Positions 1 through 8,312 of a stretch of 64,000 nt of DNA are shown here, one piece after another. The stretch is taken from positions 744,001 to 808,000 of the forward strand of contig OZ243937.1 of the NCBI GenBank assembly GCA_965214085.1, given 5' to 3'. Position numbers and translations under genes: made by a program. Below the pieces are notes generated by a model. The model saw nothing but the letters and a program-made list of their open reading frames with translations, searched no databases and was not told where the DNA came from. Each line of letters starts with the position of its first letter. The stretch's first letter is position 1. This stretch comes from UBA6055 sp965214085 (GTDB lineage: Bacteria; Chloroflexota; Anaerolineae; Aggregatilineales; Phototrophicaceae).

Positions 1-338
1 ATGTCGTCCACCGCTTCGTCGAGTTTGTTAACGACTTTGATCAGCAGGAAGATGGCGGCGGCGGTGATGGCGAAGTCGATGACGACATTGATGAAGTTGC
101 CGATGTTGAGGGTGGCGATCTCGGCGGATTCGCGGCCGAAGTTCAGCCAATCGAGGGGGATGACCCAATTGGAGAAATCGAGCCCGCCGGTGACCTGGCC
201 GATGGGCGGCATGACGACATCTTTGACGAGCGAGGTGGTGATGCCCTTGAAAGCCGTGCCGATGATGATGCCGACGGCGAGGTCGACGACATTGCCGCGC
301 ATGACGAACTTTTTGAATTCTTCGATTACGCCTCTCAT
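1..338 (-). CDS. mscL: Large-conductance mechanosensitive channel MscL (3' part cut by window edge)
   Basis: About 112 N-terminal residues are visible; the C-terminal end lies beyond the window. The protein opens MRGVIEEFKKFVMRGNVVDL, followed by a glycine-rich first membrane helix (AVGIIIGTAFKGI) and a later hydrophobic helix (VVIDFAITAAAIFLLIKVV). This is the classic order of the pentameric MscL channel, which opens under membrane tension to release solutes during hypo-osmotic shock. The ATG start is preceded by AGGAG (ccaggagacgcaac), so the start is secure. It is divergent from the small coiled-coil genes to its right. The family usually has 130-150 residues, so only a short tail is missing. 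Confidence 0.95.
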   Translation of the reverse strand, partial: MRGVIEEFKKFVMRGNVVDLAVGIIIGTAFKGITTSLVKDVVMPPIGQVTGGLDFSNWVIPLDWLNFGRESAEIATLNIGNFINVVIDFAITAAAIFLLIKVVNKLDEAVDD

Positions 339-419
339 GTTGCGTCTCCTGGATTTGTGGCTGGCTTCATTTTAGCAGGGGATTCACCCCAGAGGCGGGG
401 AGTTCCTAGCGCAATCCTT

Positions 420-448
420 TTGACAGGCTATCATAGCGTGATTATACT
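420..448 (+). promoter_or_regulatory. Sigma-70-type promoter of the first small coiled-coil gene
   Basis: TTGACA (420-425), a 17-nt spacer, then TATACT (443-448). The gene starts at 473 after AAAGGAGG. The same arrangement occurs before the paralogue at 804. Confidence 0.7.
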
Positions 449-472
449 GAGTGCGTGTTCAAAGGAGGCGAC

Positions 473-709
473 ATGGCTGTCACAACCGATATTCGATTCA
501 AGCGCATGCAGGGAAAATATCAGACGCTGGAAGCCGCTCAGGACGAGTTGTTTGACAAGGTGGATAGTTTTGAAGCGGCGCTGCTGGGCTTAACGGAGAT
601 GGTCGCGGAAAACCGGGAGATGATCCTGGAAAACTCGCGTAAGCTGGACGCTCTCATCAAGCACCTGGAAGTGCCATACAAGCCGCCTGTGGGCTTCATC
701 AAGGAGTGA
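473..709 (+). CDS. Small coiled-coil protein with HLEVPYKPPVGF tail (family copy 1)
   Basis: 78 residues starting MAVTTDIRFKRM; an upstream in-frame start at 455 is less likely because AAAGGAGG sits 6 nt before ATG 473. The body is a charged amphipathic helix with heptad spacing (LLGLTEMVAENREMILENSR), ending in a conserved tail, HLEVPYKPPVGFIKE. There is no signal peptide or membrane segment. The same N-terminal (VTTDIR) and C-terminal motifs recur in the next two genes, and the tail also in the heptad-repeat gene at 43505, so this is a local paralogous family. Function is unknown; the sequence suggests an oligomerising helix with a proline-rich docking tail. Its promoter is close to consensus, which suggests real expression. 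Confidence 0.75.
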   Translation: MAVTTDIRFKRMQGKYQTLEAAQDELFDKVDSFEAALLGLTEMVAENREMILENSRKLDALIKHLEVPYKPPVGFIKE

Positions 710-749
710 GCGCCGGGGCTTTGGCGCGGAGACTGAATCTCTGCCAATT

Positions 750-778
750 TTGACCGGATTACCCGACGCGATTATACT
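750..778 (+). promoter_or_regulatory. Sigma-70-type promoter of the second small coiled-coil gene
   Basis: TTGACC (750-755), a 17-nt spacer, TATACT (773-778). The region resembles 420-448, including the shared CGnGATTATACT core, so promoter and gene were duplicated together. Confidence 0.65.
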
Positions 779-803
779 TTACGGAGATTCAAGGAGGTGG
801 CGT

Positions 804-1058
804 ATGGTGACAACCGATATTCGTTTGGATCGCATCAAGCATGAATACGAAGGTGTGCGAAACACGCAAGACGCGCTGATGGATCGAATGGATACCTATG
901 AAGAGGCGATTCTAGGACTGACGCAAGCGGTCGCGGCGAATCACGAGTTGATCATGGCGAACCAGCAACAGATCAAGGAATTAAACGAGAAGATGGACCG
1001 GCTTATGACACATCTGGATGTGCCGCCCAAGCCGCCTGTGGGCTTCATCAAGGAGTGA
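804..1058 (+). CDS. Small coiled-coil protein with HLDVPPKPPVGF tail (family copy 2)
   Basis: 84 residues starting MVTTDIRLDRIKHEYEG after AAGGAGG (790-796); an upstream in-frame start at 750 would overlap the promoter and is rejected. It is a long amphipathic helix (DALMDRMDTYEEAILGLTQ, QQIKELNEKMDRLMTHL) ending in HLDVPPKPPVGFIKE. It is homologous to the gene at 473 and almost identical over its second half to the gene at 1055. There is no signal peptide or recognisable enzyme motif. Function is unknown. Confidence 0.75.
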   Translation: MVTTDIRLDRIKHEYEGVRNTQDALMDRMDTYEEAILGLTQAVAANHELIMANQQQIKELNEKMDRLMTHLDVPPKPPVGFIKE

Positions 1059-1267
1059 CCGCCGGGGCTTTGGCGATGGATCGAATGGATACCTATGAAG
1101 AGGCGATTCTAGGACTGACGCAAGCGGTCGCGGCGAATCGCGAGTTGATCATGGCGAACCATGAGTCAACCCAGCGACAGATCAAGGAATTGAACGAGAA
1201 GATGGACCGGCTTATGACACATCTGGATGTGCCGCCCAAGCCGCCTGTGGGCTTCGTCAAGGAGTGA
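1055..1267 (+). CDS. Partial duplicate of the small coiled-coil gene (family copy 3)
   Basis: The reading frame runs from a GTG overlapping the stop of the preceding gene (GTGA, 1055-1058), or from ATG 1076 (MDRMDTYEEAILGLTQ). Bases from about 1076 repeat those from about 882 with few changes; the copy gains a short insert (HESTQR) and ends HLDVPPKPPVGFVKE. The N-terminal VTTDIR segment and a separate promoter are missing, so this is a tandem partial duplication. If expressed, it depends on translation coupled to the upstream gene. The preserved frame and tail argue against simple decay. Confidence 0.5.
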   Translation: MTAGALAMDRMDTYEEAILGLTQAVAANRELIMANHESTQRQIKELNEKMDRLMTHLDVPPKPPVGFVKE

Positions 1268-1328
1268 CCGTCGAGTAAAGCATTTACCACAAAGGCGCAA
1301 AGGCACGAAGAGCACAAAGGGGATTCAC

Positions 1329-1418
1329 CACAGTCGCTCGCAAGTCACGGCTTGGCTCATAGAAAATATGAAATCCAATGCTACGTGCATACGGACGAGC
1401 CAGTGGCTCGCCCCTACA
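1329..1418 (-). repeat. Dispersed 90-bp repeat, copy A
   Basis: The reverse complement matches 38011-38100 over its full 90-bp length with scattered differences. Shared stretches include GTAGCATTGGATT (in a close form) and GCGAGCGACTGTG. A third, more diverged copy is at about 61821-61912. One end carries the GTAGGGGCGAGCC palindrome found throughout the window. Just upstream, 1287-1320 has the CACAAAGGCGCAAAGGCAC-type micro-repeat. No coding content. Confidence 0.7.
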
Positions 1419-1425
1419 GCGTCAT

Positions 1426-4305
1426 CTAGGTTGCGGCTCTTTCCAAGTTCAAGTCCAGCAGGCGCCGCAGAATTTCTTCCTCGTCATCCAGCACAGCGAC
1501 CTCCCAGCCGTAGGCGGCGCAGACGGCCTCGTCCAGCGCCCGGTGCAGTTCATCCAGGCGCGGGGCGAAGTCGGCGGCGGCGGCTTTGACGCTTATGTTG
1601 TCCAGGCCGCGCCAGACTTGCAGGGCGTTGTAGAGATTGGTGAGGGTGTAATCTTTGAGTGCTGCCTCGCTCTTGTCGGGCGGGTTCAGCCAGGCATCGC
1701 GCTCGTGGTGCAGCTGGGCGGCGGCGGCGCTGATGGCGGCGTGGTCGGGATGGCTGCTGTCTTCGTGGCCGGGCGGCCAGGGGAAGGGGAAGGTCTCGAA
1801 ACAATCCGTGTTGTTGTACGTAGGGTCATTGCCAACTCCGTGCCATGATGCTCGTCTTAGTGACCATATTTCGTGTATTTGTGAGTTCAACACTCCGAAG
1901 AAATAAGCGTCAGACCTAGCAAAAACATTAATTCGTGTATCAGGCAAAACTTCGTGATTAAGCCATGTGAAGATTCTGTGCTTTGCGACTCTTGGTGTAG
2001 CGATAAATCGTGCAAGTCCCATAAGATGAGATCTCATAACTGGCCTGCTGCTTTCGTGCAACCACCATAAACTACGCGACTTTTCTTGCTTTACCTTTGT
2101 TCGGACTGGTTTCACATTTGCTTCGACATGCGCGAATGGTAATTTGTATTGCTGAGCGACTTCTCTCGGTGTGTTGACCCCGAAATCAATGATCCACATA
2201 TTCCTTGTCCGGCGAGTAATGTCCATCGCATTGTAAATTGGCTTAATGACGATTCGGTTCTTTGGATCAGCCGCGATCATTTGCTTGGCAAGCGACTCGT
2301 CAATGTCGAAGGGACCTCGCTTGATAATGCCTTGGAAAGACAGCAACTGATTTTCCGTAAGAACATGCGCGCCGGTAATATCAACATCAGCGGTTAAATC
2401 AGGATTGATTGACGCAACTGGTAAACCATTAAGTGTAATCGTAGTTTCTGTTCCATTGTCAAATCCGACCATAGAAACACGAACCGCTGCGCCATCCAAA
2501 ATCCAGTTACGGTCAGACCATGCCATAAATATGTCGCCCGCCTCTTTGATGCGCTTCAAGACTTCTCTATTCAACCCGCTCCGTATCGAATTAGTCGCAA
2601 GTAATCCGACTCGCTTTGCATTGCCATTTTCTATCTGTTCCCGCGCATTCTCGAACCAATATGTGACCAAGTCCGCTCCACCCGGCATACGACCCGAGTA
2701 GAACTTTATCAGACGGCTGTAATACTCATCACCCAATTCACTCCACATCTTCTTGTTTCCCAAGAAAGGCGGATTGCCGACGATGACATCGACGGCGGGC
2801 CAGTCCGGCTCGGTGGGATTGCCTGCCTCGTCGAAAGCCAGAATCGCGTCCTTGCAGACGATATGACCTTGCAGTTCTTCCAGGATGGGTTCGCGGATGG
2901 TGTCGGCGTAGGCGTTGTTGCTGCGCCACTGGATGTAGCCGATCCAGACGACGATGCTGGCCAGGGCGTGGGCGATGGGTTCGATTTCGATGCCGTACAT
3001 CTGGCGCGGGTGGACTTCCGGCGTCGCCCGTTGCAGGCCTGACCAGAGTTTATGCTCGATGACTTCCTTTTCGAGCTCCATCAGCAATTGCAGCGACACA
3101 TATAGGAAGTTGCCGCTGCCGCAGGCGGGGTCAAGCACGGTAACACCTCGGATGCGCTTAAGAATGCCTTCGCGCAATTCCAGCAATTGGGCGACGGCGG
3201 CGTTGCGCGCCCTTCCGGTTCGCGCCTTGTCGTAACGTTCGCGGACGTTCGTGGCTTCCAGTTGCACGGATTCCCATGCGTAAATCAGCGGCTGCATCAA
3301 GACCGGCCTGACAATAAGCTCAATGTCCTCGCGCGAGGTGTAATGCGCGCCCAGCTGCGAGCGCTTGTTAGGGTCCAGGCTGCGTTCAAAAAGGGTGCCG
3401 AATATCGACGGCTCGATAGCTTTCCAGTTCAGGTCCGCGGCTTGAACCAGCGCCTCAAGCGCTTCGGGCAGCAATTCTTCGACATGCGTATAGACGAACA
3501 GCGTACCATTGAAGTAGCGGATATCGCGCATCATCAATTCGCCGCCGTCATTCATGGCCGCGAATAGATTTTGCAGGTACTTTGTGAAGATGCTGGGTCT
3601 GTTGAGCGACTGCTTGACGATATGGGTGAATATGCCGTCAGGATTGTCGTCCGTGATGGTGGGCAGCAAGCGGACGTCCTCAGCGAACATGCAGAAGACC
3701 AGCTTTGTGAGAAAGTAGGCGATTTGACTGGGCTGGGCGTTCCACTGGCGCATGTTGTCGGCGATGACCTGGAAGGCTTTTGCCGCTGCTTTGGTCACAT
3801 TCTCGGTATGATTCCGTGGGTGCAGGCTTTGCGGCGCTTTGAACATATCACGCAGCCAGCCGCGAACATCGGCGCTGGCGGCGATATCGCTGTGGTTAAA
3901 GACGTAGGGTCGGTTATCGGCATTATCAAAGTTGGTATGGATTTCCCAGCGTTTGATGTCGGTGACGACCAGCAAGGGCGGATTCTTTAAGTCATCCTTA
4001 TATGCTTTAAGTTGCTTGAAGGCGGCATCGAGGTCTTTGTATTTGCCAGGCGTTTTGTATTCGACGGCAAATCGCCCTTCGTAATAGACATCGGCGCGCC
4101 CGGAACCGCTCTCAGTTTTGACGGGTTGCTCAAACTTGAAGATATCGCCATCTGTGGTTTTGCCAGTGCCGACGGGCATCTCAACACCGACTAGCCGGCA
4201 GACATCACCGAAATGGGATTGGGCGACCTGACTTTCGTTCAGAATCGTATCTTTGTATTTGTCGACGAATTGTTTTGGCGTCATTGATTCGCCTTTGCTC
4301 CCCAT
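1426..4305 (-). CDS. MmeI-like single-chain type IIG/IIL restriction-modification enzyme
   Basis: 959 residues, typical for the MmeI family, in which one polypeptide methylates adenine and cuts at a distance from its site. Order: an N-terminal PD-(D/E)XK nuclease with D72-x9-E82-x-K84 (ADVYYEGRFAVEYK), a helical linker, a methyltransferase core with motif I LDPACGSGNF (391-400) and motif IV NPPF (511-514), then a target-recognition region and a helical C-terminus. ATG 4305 has GGAG 6 nt upstream; an in-frame GTG at 4317 is less likely. There are no separate specificity or helicase subunits nearby, so it should act alone. The D-x9-ExK nuclease motif is the main support for active cleavage. Recognition site is not predictable by eye. 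Confidence 0.85.
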   Translation of the reverse strand: MGSKGESMTPKQFVDKYKDTILNESQVAQSHFGDVCRLVGVEMPVGTGKTTDGDIFKFEQPVKTESGSGRADVYYEGRFAVEYKTPGKYKDLDAAFKQLKAYKDDLKNPPLLVVTDIKRWEIHTNFDNADNRPYVFNHSDIAASADVRGWLRDMFKAPQSLHPRNHTENVTKAAAKAFQVIADNMRQWNAQPSQIAYFLTKLVFCMFAEDVRLLPTITDDNPDGIFTHIVKQSLNRPSIFTKYLQNLFAAMNDGGELMMRDIRYFNGTLFVYTHVEELLPEALEALVQAADLNWKAIEPSIFGTLFERSLDPNKRSQLGAHYTSREDIELIVRPVLMQPLIYAWESVQLEATNVRERYDKARTGRARNAAVAQLLELREGILKRIRGVTVLDPACGSGNFLYVSLQLLMELEKEVIEHKLWSGLQRATPEVHPRQMYGIEIEPIAHALASIVVWIGYIQWRSNNAYADTIREPILEELQGHIVCKDAILAFDEAGNPTEPDWPAVDVIVGNPPFLGNKKMWSELGDEYYSRLIKFYSGRMPGGADLVTYWFENAREQIENGNAKRVGLLATNSIRSGLNREVLKRIKEAGDIFMAWSDRNWILDGAAVRVSMVGFDNGTETTITLNGLPVASINPDLTADVDITGAHVLTENQLLSFQGIIKRGPFDIDESLAKQMIAADPKNRIVIKPIYNAMDITRRTRNMWIIDFGVNTPREVAQQYKLPFAHVEANVKPVRTKVKQEKSRSLWWLHESSRPVMRSHLMGLARFIATPRVAKHRIFTWLNHEVLPDTRINVFARSDAYFFGVLNSQIHEIWSLRRASWHGVGNDPTYNNTDCFETFPFPWPPGHEDSSHPDHAAISAAAAQLHHERDAWLNPPDKSEAALKDYTLTNLYNALQVWRGLDNISVKAAAADFAPRLDELHRALDEAVCAAYGWEVAVLDDEEEILRRLLDLNLERAAT

Positions 4306-4388
4306 AGTCCGCTCCACATTCTACCATGCGCAGAAATCGGTATGCGCGCGCGCCTCGCGTAAAATTGAACGATGCTATACTGCCAGGT

Positions 4389-4646
4389 ATGGAAACGCGG
4401 AAGCAGCATTCACAGTGGATTGAGACCGCCAAACGGCGCGGAAACGCCCCTTTTCTGCTGAGCCTGCTGGACGCCATTGAGCCGATCGCGCCGCTGCTGG
4501 CTCAGGGTCTGCTGGTGGCGGAGCCGCTGGCGCTCTTATGGGGCCGCGGCGGGGGTGGCGCGCTGCGGGCGCTGTCGGAGCAGCTGGAAGCGCCCGGTGG
4601 CTTGGAGGCGCTGCGGCGGCAATTGGCTGACGAAGCCCTGGAGTGA
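4389..4646 (+). CDS. Small hypothetical protein, first gene of the MutL-membrane operon
   Basis: 85 residues from METRKQHSQWIETAKRRGN. A basic N-terminus is followed by a moderately hydrophobic stretch (FLLSLLDAIEPIAPLLAQGL) and an alanine/leucine-rich helix. I do not recognise a family. It lies divergently from the restriction enzyme gene and 7 nt before the next plus-strand gene, heading a seven-gene run to 10995. The hydrophobic stretch may allow membrane association, but it is interrupted by charged residues and proline. Confidence 0.6.
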   Translation: METRKQHSQWIETAKRRGNAPFLLSLLDAIEPIAPLLAQGLLVAEPLALLWGRGGGGALRALSEQLEAPGGLEALRRQLADEALE

Positions 4647-4653
4647 AGCCCAA

Positions 4654-5490
4654 TTGGATGAGACGACCCTGCAAGTATACAGCGTCCTGTTTGTACTGGC
4701 GACTGTCGTGCTGGTGTATACGGCGCGTTATTTCCAGGAACGGAAAGCGCGGCGGGCTCGGCGGCGGGCGCAGCGGCAGATCGCGGCTTTCGATGTGATT
4801 CCCGGCTGGGCCGGGCGGGCGATTGAATCGAGCCGGCCCCTGCATCTGGCTTTTGGCAGCGCGGGCATCGGCGAGGACAATACGGCTGCCGCGCTGGCGG
4901 GGGCGGAGTTTTTTCATCATTTGATTCAGCGCGTGGGCGCGGGCGATGCCTCGCCGATTGTATCGACCTCGGCGGCGGCGACTGTGCCACTGGGGCAGGA
5001 CACGCTGCGGCGCGGCTGGCCCGCCGGCGGCACGCTGACGCGAACGCAGTGGCTTCCGCAGGGCAAGCGCTCGATCGGCTACGCGGCGGCGGTCAGCGGC
5101 GTGATCGAGGCGGAGCGGCCCTCGGCGCATATCTTTGCCGGCAGCTTTGGCCCCGAGCTGGCGCTAATGCTCGACAGCGCGGATCGGCGCGGGCAGGGCA
5201 GCCTGGCGGTCAGCGATCAGCTGCAGGGGCAGGCGGTGGCTTATGCCATGGCCGACGAAGTTTTAATCGGCGAGGAGCTCTTCGCCGCGGCGGGTTATGT
5301 CGTGCAAGACGGGCAGGCGCCGGCTGACGCCATTGTCATGGATGTCTGGCGCGCGCTGCTGATTATGGGCATGACAGTGGCGCTGCTGCTGGAAGCGGCC
5401 AAGCAGATGCCCTGGCTGAGCTGGCCCGCGGTGGCGGTGGCTTCGTTGCTTCTGATTAGCCTGGGCCTGCTGGTCTATCGTAGGAGATAG
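4654..5490 (+). CDS. Membrane protein resembling DUF6754
   Basis: 278 residues from TTG 4654 (LDETTLQVYSVLF); GGAG lies 11 nt upstream in the end of the previous gene, and the longer in-frame ORF would run through that gene. An N-terminal membrane helix (YSVLFVLATVVLVYTA) is followed by an arginine-rich stop, a soluble alpha/beta domain with small-residue motifs (AFGSAGIGEDNTAAALAGAE, PLGQDTLRR, GSFGPELALM) and two C-terminal helices. From memory of the family, this pattern matches DUF6754 proteins, whose function is unknown. It is probably co-translated with its neighbours. Confidence 0.65.
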   Translation: MDETTLQVYSVLFVLATVVLVYTARYFQERKARRARRRAQRQIAAFDVIPGWAGRAIESSRPLHLAFGSAGIGEDNTAAALAGAEFFHHLIQRVGAGDASPIVSTSAAATVPLGQDTLRRGWPAGGTLTRTQWLPQGKRSIGYAAAVSGVIEAERPSAHIFAGSFGPELALMLDSADRRGQGSLAVSDQLQGQAVAYAMADEVLIGEELFAAAGYVVQDGQAPADAIVMDVWRALLIMGMTVALLLEAAKQMPWLSWPAVAVASLLLISLGLLVYRRR

Positions 5491-5503
5491 TCGTAGGAGA
5501 CAA

Positions 5504-6148
5504 ATGATGGGTCGCGCTGGCGCCTTCTTTTCGGCTCTGGTCGCCTTTACGGTCGGCGTGACGGTCATGCTGAGCCTGCTCTTGGGCGACAATCCCGCGC
5601 TCTTTGGCGATCAGCCGGGCAGCGACGAGTTGGCGCGCCGGATCGCGCTGCCGGCCGATGTGCTGCTGCGGCTGGTGGTGATCATCTTGGCGCTGAGCGT
5701 CGTCATCGGCATCGCCAACCTGCTCTTCGTCCATGTCAGCCGGCTGACAAGCGGCAAGTTTTACAGCGCTGTCTTGCTAGCCAGTTTCGGCTTCACGATA
5801 TATTGGTATGTGACGCGCCAGGGCGATACCTCGCTGCTGGAGGCGGTGCAGCTGCCGATCGAGTCGGCATTGGCGGCTTTGCTGTTTTTGTCGCTGGTGC
5901 ACGGCGGCTCGAGGGTGATGGGCAAGCGCCGCGACATTTGGGGTTTGCTCTTTGTGGCGGTGGTCCTTGTGGTGCTGCTGGCCAGCTTGCCGCTGGCCGA
6001 GCTGGCGCCGCTGCGGGCTTGGAACGACTGGCTGATGCGCGTCCCGGTGAGCGCCGGCGCGCGGGCTCTGCTGTTGGGCATCGCCCTGGGCCTGGTGGCG
6101 GCTGGCCTGCGGGTGCTGCTGGGCCAAGACCGCGCCTATCGGGGATAG
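5504..6148 (+). CDS. Multi-pass membrane protein of unknown function
   Basis: 214 residues from ATG 5504 with TAGGAG upstream. About six hydrophobic helices are visible: an N-terminal one (FFSALVAFTVGVTVMLSLLL), LLRLVVIILALSVVIGIANL, FYSAVLLASFGFTIYW, ALAALLFLSLV, LLFVAVVLVVLLASL and a C-terminal ALLLGIALGLVAAGL. No catalytic or transport signature was seen. It lies 13 nt after the DUF6754-like gene and 3 nt before the next, so it belongs to the same transcript. A membrane scaffold or partner role is plausible from context only. Confidence 0.65.
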   Translation: MMGRAGAFFSALVAFTVGVTVMLSLLLGDNPALFGDQPGSDELARRIALPADVLLRLVVIILALSVVIGIANLLFVHVSRLTSGKFYSAVLLASFGFTIYWYVTRQGDTSLLEAVQLPIESALAALLFLSLVHGGSRVMGKRRDIWGLLFVAVVLVVLLASLPLAELAPLRAWNDWLMRVPVSAGARALLLGIALGLVAAGLRVLLGQDRAYRG

Positions 6149-6151
6149 CGG

Positions 6152-8299
6152 ATGAGCGACGAATTCAACTGGCTGGAATACAGCGAGAGCGTGGAGCGCG
6201 CCGCGGCCGAAGCTGAGGAGAACAGCAGCAGCCGCCAGGGGCTGCGCCGCTTCCTGCCGCGTCGCCCGCAGCTGCCCGGTTTGCCGCGCCGGCCCCGCTT
6301 ACCGCGCTTGTCGCGTCCCAAGCTGCCAAGTATGCCGGGCCTACCCGGTCTTCCAAGAATGCCAGGTCTGCCGCGTTTGCGCCGCGGGGCGCCGGCGTCG
6401 GAGAGCGCTCAGCCCTCGGCGTCGGAAATGCTGGACGGGCAGTCGAATCGGCCGCTGGAAGAGTTGGACGATCGCTTGCGCGCCCTGCGAGAGCGATCGG
6501 GCAGCAGCGCGCCGGCCGCGCCCGCGCCAAATCAGAGCCTGTTTGATGTGGACGAGGTGCTGGTTTCGCCTGCGTTTCAGCAGAAGCCCGGCGGCGTCAT
6601 CAGCGCGGTGGCGTTATCCAAGGCGCAGCAGCAGCAAGTCGAGATGTTAAAAGACATTGTGGGCGGGCCCCTGCAATCGCAGGCGGGCGAGGGACCTAGG
6701 CTGCCGCGGCCCACATCGGTCTTCTCTTTGAGCGCGTTGCCTCGCTTGCTGGGTACGGCGCTGCTTTTGCTGCTGGCGTCGCTGCCATTCGTCTCCTCGG
6801 ACTTTGCGGAGGGGGAGTTGCCTCCGGCTGAATTCCACGAGGATCGCCAGGGCCCCGCCACCTTCTATAATTTGCTGGACAATATCACGGGCGACGACTA
6901 CATACTGGTCGCTTTCGAGTACGGTCCGGCGGCGGCGGGCGAACTGGACTTGCTGGCGGAGCTGCTGCTGCGGCATATTTTCGCTCAACGCGCGACGCCG
7001 CTGATCGTCAGCAGCAATCCGATTGCGGTCGTGCATGCGCGGAACATCATCAAGAAGATTAACCGGTCGGTCTTGGATGAAAATGCCCGCTTGGCGGATG
7101 ATGAAGACTATTATTTGCTGCGCTACTTGCCGGGCGGCGCGCTGGGCCTGCGGGAGCTGAGCGAGAACTTCGCGGATATCGCCCGGGTATCGTCGCGGGG
7201 GCAGCTCACTGGGCTCGACTTTGCTTCGCTGCAAGACATGGCGCTGGCTCTGCTCATCGCGGATAGCGCCGAAGACATCCGCAACTGGGCCGAGCAGGTG
7301 CTGCCCGAGCTCGAGAACATGGATTTGTTGATCGCGACTGGATACGCCGCGCAGCCATTGGCGCAGGCTTACGCCGACAGCATGGTGGACATCATTGGTC
7401 CGCTATACGGCATTCGCGATGCCTATACCTACGGCGAAAAGCTGCGCGCGAATTTCGCCGCTCTATTGCCTTCCGAGCCGGAGCCAGCGCCACAGGTCGA
7501 GCCGGAGCCAGCGCCACAGGTCGAGCCGGAGCCAGCGCCGCAGGTCGAGCCAGAGCCAGAGCCGCAGATCGAGCCAGAGCCAGCGCCACAGGTCGAGCCA
7601 GTGGAAGTGTCAAGCCTGCCAGATGACGGCAGCGATAACAGCGATCGACCGCAAGCGCCAGTTGAGCAGCCCAGGGTCATCGTCATGGTGGCGGATACAG
7701 CGACGCCGGGGCCGACAGCCCAGCCCACCGCGACCATGACGCCTCAGCCGACAGCGACTGACACACCCGCGCCAACGGCCACCGAGGCGAGTTTTCTGGC
7801 TGTCGAAGTCATATCGCCGCAGCGCGTGAATATCAGGCGCCGGCCGACGACAGTCGATGATGTGCTGGCTCTGGGATACCCGGGCGATCTGTATGAAGTG
7901 CTGGGCACAAACGGCGATGGCAGTTGGTATGAGATCGCGCTGGATGATGGACTTGCGGGTTGGGTGGCTGCTTTCTTGGTGGAGGAGCGCGTGGTCACGG
8001 CGAGCGAATTTGACGGCGGGCGGACGGACGACTCGGCGAGCCTGCCGAGCGAACGCGCGGTCATGCGTTTGGATTTCACCTTTCGGCTGGGCAAGGATGA
8101 GCCGCGATACTATCAGGCTCCGCCGCCGGTATCGGTCGACCGACCGGAGTTCGTGCTGCTGTACGATCGCAGCCAAGAGATACCGCGTTTGCAGGCGATG
8201 ACGCTGGGTACGGTAGCGGCGGTCTTGGTAATTGTGATTGGCAATCTCTTGTATGCGGTTCGTGGGCTGCTGCTGCGGCGGAAAGCGCCAAGCGCATAA
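6152..8299 (+). CDS. Large membrane-anchored protein with Pro-rich N-terminus and SH3-like domain
   Basis: 715 residues. Residues 30-80 are a basic Arg/Pro/Leu/Gly segment (RRPQLPGLPRRPRLPRL), then an acidic linker, a membrane helix at about 198-215 (LLGTALLLLLASLPFV) and an alpha/beta region (DDYILVAFEYGPAAAGELDL). About 441-480 holds five 8-residue EPEPAPQV-type repeats, followed by a Thr/Pro linker (PTAQPTATMTPQPTATDTP). An SH3-like domain follows at about 548-612 (VNIRRRPT, WYEIALDDGLAGWV), with a last helix near 690-708. The two helices would place the region between them outside the cytoplasm, where an SH3b domain often binds cell wall; this topology is inferred. It is tightly packed in the operon. 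Confidence 0.7.
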   Translation: MSDEFNWLEYSESVERAAAEAEENSSSRQGLRRFLPRRPQLPGLPRRPRLPRLSRPKLPSMPGLPGLPRMPGLPRLRRGAPASESAQPSASEMLDGQSNRPLEELDDRLRALRERSGSSAPAAPAPNQSLFDVDEVLVSPAFQQKPGGVISAVALSKAQQQQVEMLKDIVGGPLQSQAGEGPRLPRPTSVFSLSALPRLLGTALLLLLASLPFVSSDFAEGELPPAEFHEDRQGPATFYNLLDNITGDDYILVAFEYGPAAAGELDLLAELLLRHIFAQRATPLIVSSNPIAVVHARNIIKKINRSVLDENARLADDEDYYLLRYLPGGALGLRELSENFADIARVSSRGQLTGLDFASLQDMALALLIADSAEDIRNWAEQVLPELENMDLLIATGYAAQPLAQAYADSMVDIIGPLYGIRDAYTYGEKLRANFAALLPSEPEPAPQVEPEPAPQVEPEPAPQVEPEPEPQIEPEPAPQVEPVEVSSLPDDGSDNSDRPQAPVEQPRVIVMVADTATPGPTAQPTATMTPQPTATDTPAPTATEASFLAVEVISPQRVNIRRRPTTVDDVLALGYPGDLYEVLGTNGDGSWYEIALDDGLAGWVAAFLVEERVVTASEFDGGRTDDSASLPSERAVMRLDFTFRLGKDEPRYYQAPPPVSVDRPEFVLLYDRSQEIPRLQAMTLGTVAAVLVIVIGNLLYAVRGLLLRRKAPSA
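7475..7594 (+). repeat. Five in-frame 24-bp repeats encoding EPEPAPQV
   Basis: Five consecutive 24-bp units, each beginning GAGCC(G/A)GAGCCAGCGCC or a close variant, encode EPEPAPQV with one EPEPEPQI variant. Being a multiple of three, gain or loss of units would only lengthen or shorten the extracellular stalk. Confidence 0.85.
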
Positions 8300-8312
8300 T
8301 GGGGCGGGCTTG

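Noticed and set aside
1426..4305. BREX PglX or DISARM methylase
   Set aside because: The N-terminal D-x9-ExK nuclease and MmeI-like order fit a stand-alone enzyme, and no BREX or DISARM partner genes are nearby.
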